Source: Closterium sp. NIES-65 (lineage: Eukaryota > Streptophyta > Zygnematophyceae > Desmidiales > Closteriaceae). Taken from it: a stretch of DNA of 64,000 nt. Shown here one piece after another: positions 1 to 11,222 of this stretch. The notes below the pieces were generated by a model, which saw only the letters and a list, made by a program, of their open reading frames with translations, had not been told where the DNA came from and ran no database searches. Numbering within the stretch: position 1 is the stretch's first letter; every line of letters starts with the position of its first letter. The position numbers and the translations under genes are program-made. Location: positions 310,001 to 374,000 of the forward strand of contig CANXME010001452.1 of the NCBI GenBank assembly GCA_948144175.1, given 5' to 3'.

Positions 1-1396
1 ACGAGGTTCCCCCACCTGGGGCAAACATCGTCAGTGGCATGTGGATTTTCAGGGTGAAGCGGCCGCCGGGTTCTCCGCCTGTCTTCAAGGCTTGTTATGT
101 TGCAGGAGGCTTCAGTCAGCGAGAGGGAGTTGAGACTACGAGCTCCACTCTCTTGACTTAAGTACTGCTTTCCTATAGGGCAGCCTTCACGAGGAGATCT
201 GGCTACGCCGCCCACCTGGCTTCACTGGGTCGTTCCCTCCTGGTACCCAGTGGAGCCTCCGGCGGCCAGTCTACGGTCTCCGCCAAAAACCCTGTGAGTG
301 GCATGACACACTGAGGACTACTCTTGCTGCTCTTGGCTTTGCTCCTTCTACTGCTGACCCGTCGCTGTTTCTACGCACCGACACCACTCTGCCGCCGTTC
401 TACGTTCTTGTTTACGTAGACGACTTGGTCTTTGCTACTGCTCACACTGAGGCACTCGCCCAAGTGAAGTCGGAATTGCAGAAGAGACACACGTGCACAG
501 ACCTGGGTGAGCTGACAATCTATCTTGGCTTGCGGATCACCCGGGACAGAGCACAGCGCACCATTACCTTGACTTAGTCACACATGGTGCAGCAGGTCCT
601 TCAGCGCTTCTGCTTCACGTACTCCTTGCCTCAGTCCACTCCTCTGCCTACCGGTCACTCGCTCTCAGCTCTGCCTTCGGATGAGTCCGTAGAGCCGAGT
701 GGCCCATATCCAGAGCTTGTGGGCTGCCTCATGTACCTGATGACCTGCACTCGACCTGACCTGGCATACCCTCTTAGCATCCTAGCACGCTATGTCGCTC
801 CTGGCCGTCACCGGAAGGAGCACATGGATGCCGCTAAGAGGGTGTTGTGCTACTTGTGCAGTACGTCGGGCATGGGGCTCGTGCTTGGAGGCCGGAGCGA
901 CGTTGTCCTCACTGGTCACTCAAACGCTTCTTGGGCTGATGACCAGGCTATGCAGCGGTCGTCTTAGGGTTACACCTTCAGACTTGGCTCTGGTTCAGTT
1001 TCTTGGCGTTCTACTCGCTCTTCCTCTGTTCTCAGCTCCAGTTGTGAGGCTGAGATCTACGCCACAGCCATGGCTGCACAGGAGTTACGCTGGCTCACCT
1101 ACCTGCTGACCGGCCTGGGAGAGCGGCCTCGTTCTCCTGCATTGCTGTACGTCGACAGCAAGGCCGCCATTTCCTTGTGTAAGGAGCACAGACTGGAGCA
1201 CAGGACGAAGCACATCGCTCTGCGCTACTTCCTTGCTCGAGAGCTGCAACAGCGTGGTCAGCTTCGTCTTGCGCACGTGGCCACTCGGGCCAACACTGCT
1301 GATGTGTTCACCAAGGTGCTTCAGCCTTGTGATCATCAGCGTTTCTGTGCTGTTCTAGGCCTTGTGCCTACTGTCCCTCACTTGCTCACTTCTTGA
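1..1396 (+). pseudogene. Element A: copia reverse transcriptase/RNase H fragment, decayed
   Basis: This is the 3' part of a Ty1/copia pol; the 5' part lies outside the window. It starts in the RT segment reading VSGMWIF, and has lost roughly 25 codons near position 130-140 where complete relatives in this window read FFQTFSPTPK. The RT catalytic YVDD box is at about 413-424. The RNase H part follows, with recognisable SCEAEIYA, LYVDSKAA and ANTADVFTK segments, and ends at TGA 1394-1396. Two in-frame TAG codons (575-577 and 965-967) stand where element C has CAG. The copy cannot encode a full pol. Family assignment is secure; the gene is dead. Confidence 0.93.
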
Positions 1397-1629
1397 CTCT
1401 GCTTGCACTGTGATCTCTTTATATATACCTGCATGCTTACACTTGCTAGGTTGTGATCACTGTACCTCTTGTTATGTTATCAAACTGCATGTGAACTGGT
1501 CTTGTGACCACTTGCTTGTGCTCGGAATTTGTGTGGTTTCCTTGAGATCCACCCTGAGCTTGATTTGCTTTGCTTTGCTTTGACTGGTCTTGTGACCCCT
1601 TGCTCTCCCCCACTTTGCCTATGGGGGTG
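1397..1629 (+). other. Element A 3' untranslated region with polypurine tract
   Basis: Non-coding 3' block between the pol stop and the 3' LTR. It holds the conserved GTGCTCGGAAT and TGATTTGC-type segments found before the 3' LTR of the other copia elements here, and ends in a polypurine tract (CCTATGGGGGTG, about 1618-1629), the expected plus-strand primer for copia replication. Confidence 0.75.
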
Positions 1630-1765
1630 TGTCAAACATTATACATGTTACTGTTGTATAGGCTACAGTGGGTTAGCCTTTAGGGGGTACATTACTATAG
1701 GGTTTGCTACTTGTACTCCCAACATTCCTAGTTCAATCATTCTCGTTCACTTCTACATTCTAACA
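1630..1765 (+). repeat. Element A 3' LTR
   Basis: A TGTCAAAC...CTAACA segment directly after the polypurine tract. It matches the other copia LTRs in this window (GGCTACAGTGGG, GGGGGTAC, CTTGTACTC, CATTCTCGTTC). The matching 5' LTR is outside the window, so the end is set by analogy and could be off by a few bases. Confidence 0.75.
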
Positions 1766-1778
1766 CTTACCATCATGG

Positions 1779-2438
1779 CGACCAGGTAGTCTTTGACGTA
1801 GGAGGCCAATTGCCTCACCTCATCCGCCAACTCCGTCACCATTTGCCCCTTTTCTGCTTCAAAGTCGTCAGCTTATGCATCACTGTCGCCGTGGACTCCC
1901 AAAAGAACCAGTCCTGAAACGCTTGCTCGAACCCCGCCACCATCGTGAATTTCTTGCTTTCCGCCCACACATAGGCAAAGTCGGTAAGGTGCATGAGTAG
2001 GTAGTCCAACTTTTGCTCGTCCGTCGTGTTCGCGAGGAAGCACCTCATCGCCCTCGTGGCTTGGCTTAGCCACACCTTGGGGTCGGGAGAGCGCCCATCG
2101 AACCGCGGGAGCTGGCCCATAGCTGCAGCAATCGTCGATATGGTATTAGTAGAAGTACGCACAAGGTCTGTTTTCTCAGCCAAAGGGAGAGAGGGACCTG
2201 TATGGGCCACCACAAAATCACTAACTTTTAAAACTTTCTGACCAATCTTCTTGAGCATCACCCGAATACGTACGACCTCTTTTACAACACTTGTAGTACG
2301 AGACTCCTTTCTCGGATAGCACTTCCTTCCTCGTAGAGTTGCAGCCCTCCTCTCGGGCTCTTCTCCACTTGAAGAGGTGCTCCTCCTAAGGTAGACTCCA
2401 AGGGTACTCCAAGGTAGCTTGAGTGGGCCAAGGTACAA
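1779..2438 (-). pseudogene. gypsy-like gag (Retrotrans_gag) remnant
   Basis: The minus-strand frame has the pattern of a Ty3/gypsy-type capsid domain: LPRFDGRSPDPKVWLSQ, then EQKLDYLLMHLTDFAYVWAE, then an AFQDWF segment, with the F-x-G start, the W-L pair and the A-x-x-W pair typical of Retrotrans_gag. The frame stops after KQKRGKW, but a related reading (MVTELADEVRQLAS) continues in another frame down to about 1779, so there is a frameshift. The roughly 115 N-terminal residues are not recognisable. I see no pol, primer site or LTR pair. Read as an isolated gag fragment next to element A. Confidence 0.65.
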
Positions 2439-3017
2439 GGTAGCTAGAAGGTTGAGAGAGCTTGTGGCATTAGTAAGAATGCACTATGAGAATATTATGA
2501 ATTACACACAACCTACAAACCCAAACCACCATCCTTCTATCTTATTCATGCAATCCTAGGAAACCTTTACCTATTGGCCGAGGATTCTAGCAATCCAACC
2601 AACCAATGAGAGTGCCCGATTGAGTTCACCCACATCTCCAAGGGAATCTCCACCATAGAACCTTCCTTGTTGCCTTCCTCATTCCCCTGCCCTGCTCCTT
2701 CCATGCTCCTTCCCCAATAGATCCTCCCATAGCCTCCACCAGGGAAACTTCCATCAAGCCACCTTCCAAGGAACCTTCCACTTACTCTTACTCCCAACGA
2801 AACTTCCTTATGACCAGCCCATCCTCCTTAATGCAATTCCCAGCTACATGCATAAGAATAAAGGGTAAACCTTAGTAAAATACCCTCCACAAGTACCAAC
2901 CCTCTTATAAATAACCCAAGGGTAAACTCAAACCAATAGACCTTACCAAGATCAAGGGATTTATCTTTAGAAGTTTAGTGTTTAAGTTACACCAGCACTA
3001 ACTCTCCCAAGTCGGCA
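2439..3017. other. AT-richer interval, no gene recognised
   Basis: About 580 bases with no convincing coding frame on either strand and no terminal repeats I could match. A short antisense frame at 2567-2797 is Gly/Trp-rich and has no family resemblance. Confidence 0.5.
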
Positions 3018-3801
3018 CTAGTGCATTGTCCCGAACAGGCGCCGACGCCCTTTGAGGGCACCAATGCGTTTCTCTACCAGCATCCGTGTTGCTGATTGTA
3101 CGTAGTTGAACTGCTGCTCCCACCCTTTGAACAATCGCTTGTTTGGTGCATGTAGCGGCGTCAAGCAGTAGGTTCGTAGATGATAGGCTGCATCCCCTAA
3201 CAGTTGATATTCACGTAGATCTCCTAACTCTATCCTTTCGTACAACTTGCTCTTCACAAACAACTGTTGATCATGCACTGCAACAGGATATGCAAGCGTG
3301 TATTCCCAAATAACCCCTCGTGCATCACATGTCACTTGCAATAGAATAGAATAGTGGGACTAGCAGTTGTAGTACTATGTGCGATGGATCTCCGTGCCAC
3401 GCACTTGAATGTGTGCCCCGTCAACAGCTCCAACAACGTTGGGAAGTCGTTTGATGTTCATGAACCCAGCAGCTATACTTGGAAGGTCTTCAATTGTTGG
3501 GAAGTGAACTTAGAAGGTGTCTACCAATTCATGGTAAAGAGTTTTGCAAACGCCGAAGATATAGACATGCCAACGAATTACATTGTAGATGCAAAACACT
3601 TTACTCGAATCAAGACGCATAGTTGCTTGGGTATGTTGTAGTTGATAACGAAAGGGGCGAATATAGGGTGCATGCATTCCTGGATGATAACCATGATTTT
3701 CTTGCTGATTCGAAAAACGTCTTAAAACGCATGCTCGGACATGAGCTTGATCTTAGCCATCGACTCTGTCTTAATCTCTTCACAACGCCTTTTCCGCGCA
3801 A
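3018..3801 (-). pseudogene. PIF/Harbinger (HARBI1-like) transposase, frameshifted
   Basis: Read on the minus strand, about 3400-3440 gives LPNVVGAVDGAHIQV, the first-Asp block of the DDE_Tnp_4 nuclease. After a frame change the frame at 3341-3018 gives YPVAVHDQQLF (second Asp), LLGDAAYHL and a C-terminal NYVQSATRMLVEKRIGALKG, which holds the Glu of the triad. The N-terminal portion (about 3610-3801) is weak and in another frame. The frames do not join, so this is a dead copy. No terminal inverted repeats or 3-bp target duplication were found. The family is well supported by the three catalytic blocks in correct order; the outer limits are approximate. Confidence 0.8.
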
Positions 3802-4410
3802 CTGCCTTCACTTTTCGGCGTTCTCAGCTTCAACATCCTCCAAACCTTGTTGTTCAACAAAAGCCAGCCATGACTGACCAGCGATGGCAACCAATGGCAG
3901 GAGGCTGTCGTGGTAAAACGTACGCCACAGCTGAACCAGGCATCATAACAATGTGAGTTGCCATAGACTGAGCATGGTGTCTAATTTTAGGATAAGGAGA
4001 AGTGACAATGTGTCTCTGTATGCAGTTGAGTCAATATAGAAAAATTGTAGGCTTGCTGGTTTCACCAGCAAGAGTTTGGCAGAGTTATGAAATTGAGCTA
4101 TTGAGTTACGACGATTAAGTATTGCACGTGCGTGCATTCTGTCAAGCAGCCAGACGTCAACTTTGTAAGTGGAATTGACGGCCAAATTTCATGCGACCAC
4201 ATTTTGATCGCACACTCCCAACATACGTTGTTGTAGGGGGGAACGTGATTCTGGTTACAGCTCGCTGGTTGCGCTGGCGACTACCGTGGGATCCCGGATC
4301 GGAAATCCCAAAGTCAGAGCGGGTGCCCTGCTGATCGGGAAAACAAATTTTGAATGTTCGAAAGTGCGGATGTCCCAAAGCCAGGAATCAGCCCTACGTA
4401 ATGTATTTTT
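3802..4410. other. Interval without recognised gene
   Basis: No frame here resembles a known family and no repeat structure is evident. It may include more of the decayed Harbinger element, which I cannot show. Confidence 0.45.
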
Positions 4411-4745
4411 TTGAAAATGTGTAACACTTTCTAAAAGTGTGCATCGTGAATAGCGAAGATATTTGTACCGAAGCAAAATCCTTTGTCAAACTGCTACTTT
4501 CTCTCTTTTTGGTACAAAGGAGGGGGCGAAGGCCATTTGGCCTTCACCCACGTTTTCATTTCAAATTTTGGGTGGCCGAGGTGTCGGAGCTATTGGGACT
4601 GAGGCAGTGGTTGCCCCGCACCCTGCTACTACTACTACAATAGCTGCTGGTGGCGGAGCTGGTGGTTTGCTGCTGCTGCTGCTAGTGCTAGCGCTAGTGC
4701 TGTTGCTGCGGCTGCAGCAGCTACTAGGAGTGAGTAAGAGCACAC
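4411..4745 (+). repeat. Dispersed repeat R1, copy 1
   Basis: This stretch matches 11827-12030: both carry GTGTAACA, then GAATARCGAAGATATT, GTACCGAAGCAAAATC, TTTTGTC and a later GGTACAAA segment. In both copies the match runs on into a Gly/Ala-coding simple-sequence stretch. The inverted GTACCGAA / TTCGGTAC pair seen in copy 2 is degraded here. The two copies flank the pogo inverted duplication in the same orientation. The family is not recognised. Confidence 0.6.
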
Positions 4746-5340
4746 GAACGAAGAACAGCAGAAATGGCATTGGCACAAGGCTAGTTGCCACTTTGCATTT
4801 TCAGGTCCTGCAATTTTCACGCTAGTGGGTGTATGGAAACCAATAAGAATAATGATACCCATTATGAAACAAATCTCACGTGGATTTCGAGGTCGTTGCC
4901 GACCAAGCGGTTTTTTATAGCTGTGAGCTCTATGGTAAAATATTTGTTGGCGAACTTCTTTTCCACGCCGGCAAATTTTTTCTTGGTTAATCAAGGACTT
5001 TATCACGTTCCTACGTATTAATCAAGGCCAAGACAGGGTATACTACAGGGAAGCATAACACAATGGGGCTCCATGGTTTTAACACATACCTCAAACATCG
5101 TTTTCGTAGAAATCGCTAGATGACTGTGCACCAGACACCGAAAGTAGGAGTTTTTGAACTTCTATGAGTTGACCTTTCAGGTTTTCGTTTGAAATATTGT
5201 GCGTCTTTAGTCCTTCTACCAACCTCTGCATAACACAACAAAGAAACAGAATTTAACGTGGAGGACATACGCATCTTATGTTAGTAATTTCTACTGCAAT
5301 TTTGTCTTCGCTAGTTTGTCTTGCTTGCACTTCTTACATA
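4746..5340. other. Interval without recognised gene
   Basis: Moderately AT-rich, no coding frame with family resemblance. It ends in TTACATA, whose last TA is the left flank of the pogo-like element. Confidence 0.45.
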
Positions 5341-5377
5341 CCGTATTCTCCCGGACATAACACCCTAGGGTATAGCT
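5341..5377 (+). repeat. Left terminal inverted repeat
   Basis: CCGTATTCTCCCGGACATAA is followed by ACACCCTAGGG and a TATAGC motif. It is matched in reverse complement at the right end of the duplication. A TA dinucleotide lies outside it. Confidence 0.8.
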
Positions 5378-5910
5378 AAAAATACAGGGAAAAAATGGGG
5401 GGGGGGTCTCCTCATAGGAAAAAAATACATAATACCCGGGTCTTATTATATTGCACATTTTTTTTTTAAGCAGAAATGAATGGAAACAAGAACAGGGGTC
5501 TGGCCTTATTATTATTATTTTGATCAGGGCCGCCAAACCGTGTCTACGAGGATAACGTCGTCCTCCACTGGAATCTGCCACATGGCAAATTCTAGTGGGC
5601 CCACTGTGCCACCTGATTGGTTGATATCAGTGCCAACCTCGAGCAGCTTGGGTTCATGCAGTACGAGGCCGGAATCGCGCACGGTGCTGTGTTGTCACTG
5701 TACTTGGGACCCCTTGACTCCCGTGTATGGTAGTCACGTCCAAGCTTCCTCACCCAAGCTTGCTCTTCTCTTCGTCAAGCGGTTCCAGTGCACGTCTTTA
5801 ACAAATGTTCGGCAGGCTGTGAGAGCATCTCCTTCCTGTGCACGAGGGTATCGTCTTTAAAAGTCATTTCTCCCATGGCGAGTGACATCGACCTGCCTTA
5901 GTTCCCAAGC

Positions 5911-7975
5911 ATGGCTTCATCTCCAGATTCTAGCAGTACGGTAGATAGGCGGAGGCGGCCTGTTTACAGCAATCAGACTAGCGCTTCTGCACGCGCACGG
6001 ACGTCTCCTCGCCCGATCTTTCCTCAACCAGATGATCCCGGTAGTGCTTCTACCAGGGATGAACCGAGCAGTAGCTTGGACCGTCCTCGCCCTACCCTTC
6101 CTCGAGTGGTTGTCCCCACGTTCCCGGAGCGGAACCGCCCGCAGGGACAGCAGAAGCGCAACGCCGATGCTGACCCGCCATCCCCTCGCCATCGCATGAC
6201 GAAACGCCTGCGCAAGGGAATCACCGCAAAGGAGAAGCTCCACTGGTTGAAGCTGCAGGACTCGCAGCCCGACCTGTCGAATCGCGCCCTGGCGAAGCTC
6301 GCGAAGGTGCAGCCATGCCAGATCCGCGATTGGAAGAAGATGAGGGAGCGGCTGGAGGTCTCTTCCAGCTGCCGTCGTCGCCTCATGGGAGCTGGCCGCA
6401 AGTCCAAGTTCCCTTTCATGGAAAGGGCGGTCTATCGCCAGTTCCTCAAGCACAGGGGGAGGGGGCTCGCCGTTTCGGTCAGCATGCTCCAGAAGTGGAG
6501 CGCCAAGTACATGAAGCACCGGATGCCCGGGGTCAACTGGCGCGCATCGTTCCGCTGGGCGACTCGTTTCCGCGCGCGCTGGCATCTGGCGAGACGGGTG
6601 AAGACGAAGATGGGACAGAAGTTGGCAGCGGGTAAGTGTTGCGCCGTCGTGCTCCTTGATTGCCATCTCAGTTCTGAGCTAATGTGTCTCGTGGCTTTGC
6701 TTGCAGATTGCAAGGCCAAGGTGGAGTCCTTTTGGGAGTTTGTGCGCCAGATGCGCTCTCTGCACGACTACCCGCTTGACCTCATCTTGAACGCGGACCA
6801 AACCCCGCTTTTCCTGGAGATGCCGGCGGAGCGCACGCTCGAAATGAAGGGAGCGCGGACGGTTCACGTACGGAGTGCGGGCTATGAGAAGGAGCGTGTT
6901 ACTGTCATGCTGGCAGTAACTGCGAGCGGGCTCAAGCTGCCGCCGTACGTGGTGTTCAAGCGCAAGTCCATACCGAAGGTGCCCATCCCTGCCGGTAAGC
7001 GTAGCACGTTTAGGATGATGTCACTACTGCAGCCTGTCAACATTCGCAACCGAATTTGACCCTAACGTACCGGTGTTCTTTGGCAGGTGTGGTGGTCCGT
7101 GCACAAGACAAAGGGTGGATGGACGAATCACTTGTGCAGGACTGGATCACCCAGGTGATGGTGCCGTTTCTGAAGCCCTTGCGTGAATCAACTGGACGCC
7201 GCAAGGAGGCCTTGGTTGTGCTCGACTCCTACCGCGGCCACTTGACTGAGGCGGTCGGGCAGACCATGAGGATGTTTCGGCTGTCACGGGCTGTCATCCC
7301 AGGGGGCTGCACTCCGCTAGTGCAGCCTCTGGATGTGTCAATCAACCGCGCGTTCAAGTGCGGTGTGCGTCATCGCTACAGTGGCTGGTTCGAAGAAGAG
7401 GGCATCAACACCACCACCAAGTCCGGTGAGTTGAACCATGACATCCGCATGTGTAGCTTTGAATCAATGTCGGCTTACGCTCTGGAAATTCACATTTGTC
7501 CTTCTCTACCCTTCCCCGTCCCTCAGGCAATCTCAAGAAGCCGCCAGCGGAGTTGGTGCTCCGCTGGATCGATGAGTCCTGGGAAGCAATCCCACAGGAG
7601 CTCGTGAAGAAGGCGTTCGTCACGTGTGGGATCTCCACCCCCATCGATGGCAGCGAGGACCACCTCATCCTTGCCCACATGCGGGACAAGGGTGAGGTGG
7701 AAGTCCTTGACGACGTCAACGACCTGGTTGACGACGAGCTCGTCGTCAACCCCTTCTACGTCGAAGTCCCCATGCCGGCCGAGGAGCTGCAGGCGGCGGC
7801 AGAGGAGGCTGACGCCGCTGAGGAGGATGCGGAAGCGGCGGCGGCAGAGGAGGAGGGGGGCGTGCTTGAGGAAGGCGGGGAGGCAGAAGAGCCCAGCGAT
7901 GACGAATGGTGGCGCCCTGGCCGCTTTGACGGGGAAGACTGTGAAGAATGGCATGCAGGAGACGATTCTGAGTAG
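5911..7975 (+). CDS. pogo/Tigger-like DDE transposase, left copy, 4 exons
   Basis: Transposase of the DDE_1 (pogo/Tigger/Jerky) family, predicted to bind its terminal repeats and catalyse cut-and-paste transposition in the nucleus. GT-AG introns give exons 5911-6631, 6707-6994, 7087-7425 and 7527-7975, joining in frame to 598 codons. The first 90 residues are Ser/Pro/Arg-rich. A CENP-B-type helix-turn-helix region follows (KRLRKGITAKEKLHWLK, then the LSNRALAKLAKV segment). The DDD triad is visible as LILNADQTPLF, ALVVLDSYRGHL and PLVQPLDVSINRAFK. The C-terminus is strongly acidic (Glu/Ala-rich) and ends EEWHAGDDSE. Intron 1 (75 bp) has no stop and keeps frame, so retention would add 25 residues. 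The gene faces its mirror copy tail to tail. All catalytic residues are present, so it may be functional. Confidence 0.88.
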
Positions 7976-8113
7976 AAGGCACTTAGTATAGAGTTTTTTG
8001 AGGTGAAATTGTGGATGTGAGGTGCTCTTGTGGTGATGTTTCTACAGTCTAGGTGACATTGTCGATGACTGGTATGTGCTGGCACATTACTTCTGTAGTA
8101 CCTGTAAAGTACC

Positions 8114-8281
8114 GTATTCTCCCGGACAAAACACCCCCCCATAATTGTACACCCCCGGGTAGCTTGTGCGGGGTGGGTGTTATGGGGAGCCTCGTTTCTA
8201 CTATACCCCTGATTCTCTATAAGACCCGGGGGGGGTGTTATGGGCGGCAAAAATACTGATTTTCGCTTACATTGCATACAG
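8114..8281 (+). repeat. Central spacer, MITE-like repeat M1
   Basis: The spacer between the arms begins, with the shared TACC, as TACCGTATTCTCCCGGACAA and ends GCTTACATTGCATACAG. A nearly identical segment of about 189 bp lies at 11034-11222 in reverse orientation. One end reuses the TIR motif of the pogo-like element, so this is probably a non-autonomous relative. Internal GGGTGTTATGG motifs recur inverted as CCATAACACC, giving foldback potential. No coding frame. Confidence 0.7.
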
Positions 8282-8398
8282 GGTACTTTACAGGTACTAC
8301 AGAAGTAATGTGCCAGCACATACCAGTCATCGACAATGTCACCTAGACTGCAGAAACATCACCACAAGAGCACCTCACATCCCTATACAAAGTGCCTT

Positions 8399-10463
8399 CT
8401 ACTCAGAATCGTCTCCTGCATGCCATTCTTCACAGTCTTCCCCGTCAAAGCGGCCAGGGCGCCACCATTCGACATCGCTGGGCTCTTCTGCCTCCCCGCC
8501 TTCCTCAAGCACGCCCCCCTCCTCCTCTGCCGCCGCCGCTTCCGCATCCTCCTCAGCGGCGTCAGCCTCCTCTGCCGCCGCCTGCAGCTCCTCGGCCGGC
8601 ATGGGGACTTCGACGTAGAAGGGGTTGACGACGAGCTCGTCGTCAACCAGGTCGTTGACGTCGTCAAGGACTTCCACCTCACCCTTGTCCCGCATGTGGG
8701 CAAGGATGAGGTGGTCCTCGCTGCCATCGATGGGGGTGGAGATCCCACACGTGACGAACGCCTTCTTCACGAGCTCCTGTGGGATTGCTTCCCAGGACTC
8801 ATCGATCCAGCGGAGCACCAACTCCGCTGGCGGCTTCTTGAGATTGCTTGAGGGACGGGGAAGGGTAGAGAAGGACAAATGTGAATTTCCAGAGCGTGAG
8901 CCGACATTGATTCAAAGCTACACATGCGGATGTCATGGTTCAACTCACCGGACTTGGTGGTGGTGTTGATGCCCTCTTCTTCGAACCAGCCACTGTAGCG
9001 ATGACGCACACCGCACTTGAACGCGCGGTTGATTGACACATCCAGAGGCTGCACTAGCGGAGTGCAGCCCCCTGGGATGACAGCCTGTGACAGCCGAAAC
9101 ATCCTCATGGTCTGCGCGACCGCCTCAGTCAAGTGGCCGCGGTAGGAGTCGAGCACAACCAAGGCCTCCTTGCGGCGTCCAGTTGATTCACGCAAGGGCT
9201 TCAGAAACGGCACCATCACCTGGGTGATCCAGTCCTGCACAAGTGATTCGTCCATCCACCCTTTGTCTTGTGCACGGACCACCACACCTGCCAAAGAACA
9301 CCGGTACGTTAGGGTCAAATTCGGTTGCGACTGTTGACAGGCTGCACTAGTGACATCATCCTGAACGTGCTACGCTTACCGGCAGGGATGGGCACCTTCG
9401 GTATGGACTTGCGCTTGAACACCACGTACGGCGGCAGCTTGAGCCCGCTCGCAGTTACTGCCAGCATGACAGTAACACGCTCCTTCTCATAGCCCGCACT
9501 CCGTACGTGAACCGTCCGCGCTCCCTTCATTTCGAGCGTGCGCTCCGCCGGCATCTCCAGGAAAAGCGGGGTTTGGTCCGCGTTCAAGATGAGGTCAAGC
9601 GGGTAGTCGTGCAGAGAGCGCATCTGGCGCACAAACTCCCAAAAGGACTCCACCTTGGCCTTGCAATCTGCAAGCAAAGCCACGAGACACATTAGCTCAG
9701 AACTGAGATGGCAATCAAGGAGCACGACGGCGCAACACTTACCCGCTGCCAACTTCTGTCCCATCTTCGTCTTCACCCGTCTCGCCAGATGCCAGCGCGC
9801 GCGGAAACGAGTCGCCCAGCGGAACGATGCGCGCCAGTTGACCCCGGGCATGCGGTGCTTCATGTACTTGGCGCTCCACTTCTGGAGCATGCTGACCGAA
9901 ACGGCGAGCCCCCTCCCCCTGTGCTTGAGGAACTGGCGATAGACCGCCCTTTCCATGAAAGGGAACTTGGACTTGCGGCCAGCTCCCATGAGGCGACGAC
10001 GGCAGCTGGAAGAGACCTCCAGCCGCTCCCTCATCTTCTTCCAATCGCGGATCTGGCATGGCTGCACCTTCGCGAGCTTCGCCAGGGCGCGATTCGACAG
10101 GTCGGGCTGCGAGTCCTGCAGCTTCAACCAGTGGAGCTTCTCCTTTGCGGTGATTCCCTTGCGCAGGCGTTTCGTCATGCGATGGCGAGGGGATGGCGGG
10201 TCAGCATCGGCGTTGCGCTTCTGCTGTCCCTGCGGGCGGTTCCGCTCCGGGAACGTGGGGACAACCACTCGAGGAAGGGTAGGGCGAGGACGGTCCAAGC
10301 TACTGCTCGGTTCATCCCTGGTAGAAGCACTACCGGGATCATCTGGTTGAGGAAAGATCGGGCGAGGAGACGTCCGTGCGCGTGCAGAAGCGCTAGTCTG
10401 ATTGCTGTAAACAGGCCGCCTCCGCCTATCTACCGTACTGCTAGAATCTGGAGATGAAGCCAT
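8399..10463 (-). CDS. pogo/Tigger-like DDE transposase, right copy, 4 exons
   Basis: Mirror copy of the gene at 5911-7975, transcribed leftwards. Exons map to 10463-9743, 9667-9380, 9287-8949 and 8847-8399 with the same GT-AG introns and 598 codons. The few differences I noticed include Gly to Ala and Arg to Gln near the second catalytic Asp block and Asp to Val close to the acidic C-terminus. The HTH region and all three catalytic Asp blocks (NADQTP, VVLDSY, QPLDVS) are intact. The two genes converge, so readthrough of either would yield RNA complementary to the other. Confidence 0.88.
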
Positions 10464-10996
10464 GCTTGGGAACTAAGGCAGGTCGATGTCACTCGCCATG
10501 GGAGAAATGACTTTTAAAGACGATACCCTCGTGCACAGGAAGGAGATGCTCTCACAGCCTGCCGAACATTTGTTAAAGACGTGCACTGGAACCGCTTGAC
10601 GAAGAGAAGAGCAAGCTTGGGTGAGGAAGCTTGGACGTGACTACCATACACGGGAGTCAAGGGGTCCCAAGTACAGTGACAACACAGCACCGTGCGCGAT
10701 TCCGGCCTCGTACTGCATGAACCCAAGCTGCTCGAGGTTGGCACTGATGTCAACCAATCAGGTGGCACAGTGGGCCCACTGGAATTTGCCATGTGGCAGA
10801 TTCCAGTGGAGGACGACGTTATCCTCGTAGACACGGTTTGGCGGCCCTGATCAAAATAATAATAATAAGGCCAGACCCCTGTTCTTGTTTCCATTCATTT
10901 CTGCTTAAAAAAAAAAAATGTGCAATATAATAAGACCCGGGTATTATGTATTTTTTTCCTATGAGGAGACCCCCCCCATTTTTTCCCTGTATTTTT

Positions 10997-11033
10997 AGCT
11001 ATACCCTAGGGTGTTATGTCCGGGAGAATACGG
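10997..11033 (-). repeat. Right terminal inverted repeat
   Basis: Reverse complement of the left terminal repeat, ending CCGGGAGAATACGG and flanked by TA (11034-11035). Confidence 0.8.
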
Positions 11034-11222
11034 TACGCTGTATGCAATGTAAGCAAAAATCAGTATTTTTGCCGCCCATAACACCCCCCCCCGGGTCTTA
11101 TAGAGAATCAGGCAAAAAGGGGGGTATAGTAGAAACGAGGCTCCCCATAACACCCACCCCGCACAAGCTACCTGGGGGTGTACAATTATGGGGGGGTGTT
11201 TTGTCCGGGAGAATACGGTACA
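11034..11222 (-). repeat. MITE-like repeat M2
   Basis: Close copy of the central spacer M1 in the opposite orientation, abutting the right end of the inverted duplication. It ends CCGGGAGAATACGGTA and starts with CGCTGTATGCAATG. Compared with M1 it has about a dozen extra bases (CCCTTTTTGC region) and otherwise few changes. Confidence 0.7.

Larger units (their letters stand above)
5341..11033. mobile_element. Inverted duplication of a pogo-like DNA transposon
   Basis: Two arms, 5341-8113 and 8282-11033, are reverse complements of each other around a 168-bp spacer. From the outer ends to the transposase stop codons the two arms align with no net indel: 5341 pairs with 11033, 5911 with 10463, 7975 with 8399, always summing to 16374. 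Only a few substitutions were noticed. A net 21-base difference lies just inside the stop codons. The outer ends carry CCGTATTCTCCCGG as terminal inverted repeats, and both are flanked by TA (5339-5340 and 11034-11035), the target duplication used by the Tc1/mariner/pogo superfamily. The unit therefore looks like an inverted dimer bounded as one element. Confidence 0.9.

Noticed and set aside
3354-3877. Plus-strand frames over the Harbinger remnant
   Set aside because: The transposase motifs are read on the minus strand; the plus frames have no family signal.
5917-6666. 249-codon antisense frame over the transposase
   Set aside because: Shadow of the real exons; it is present equally in the mirror copy.
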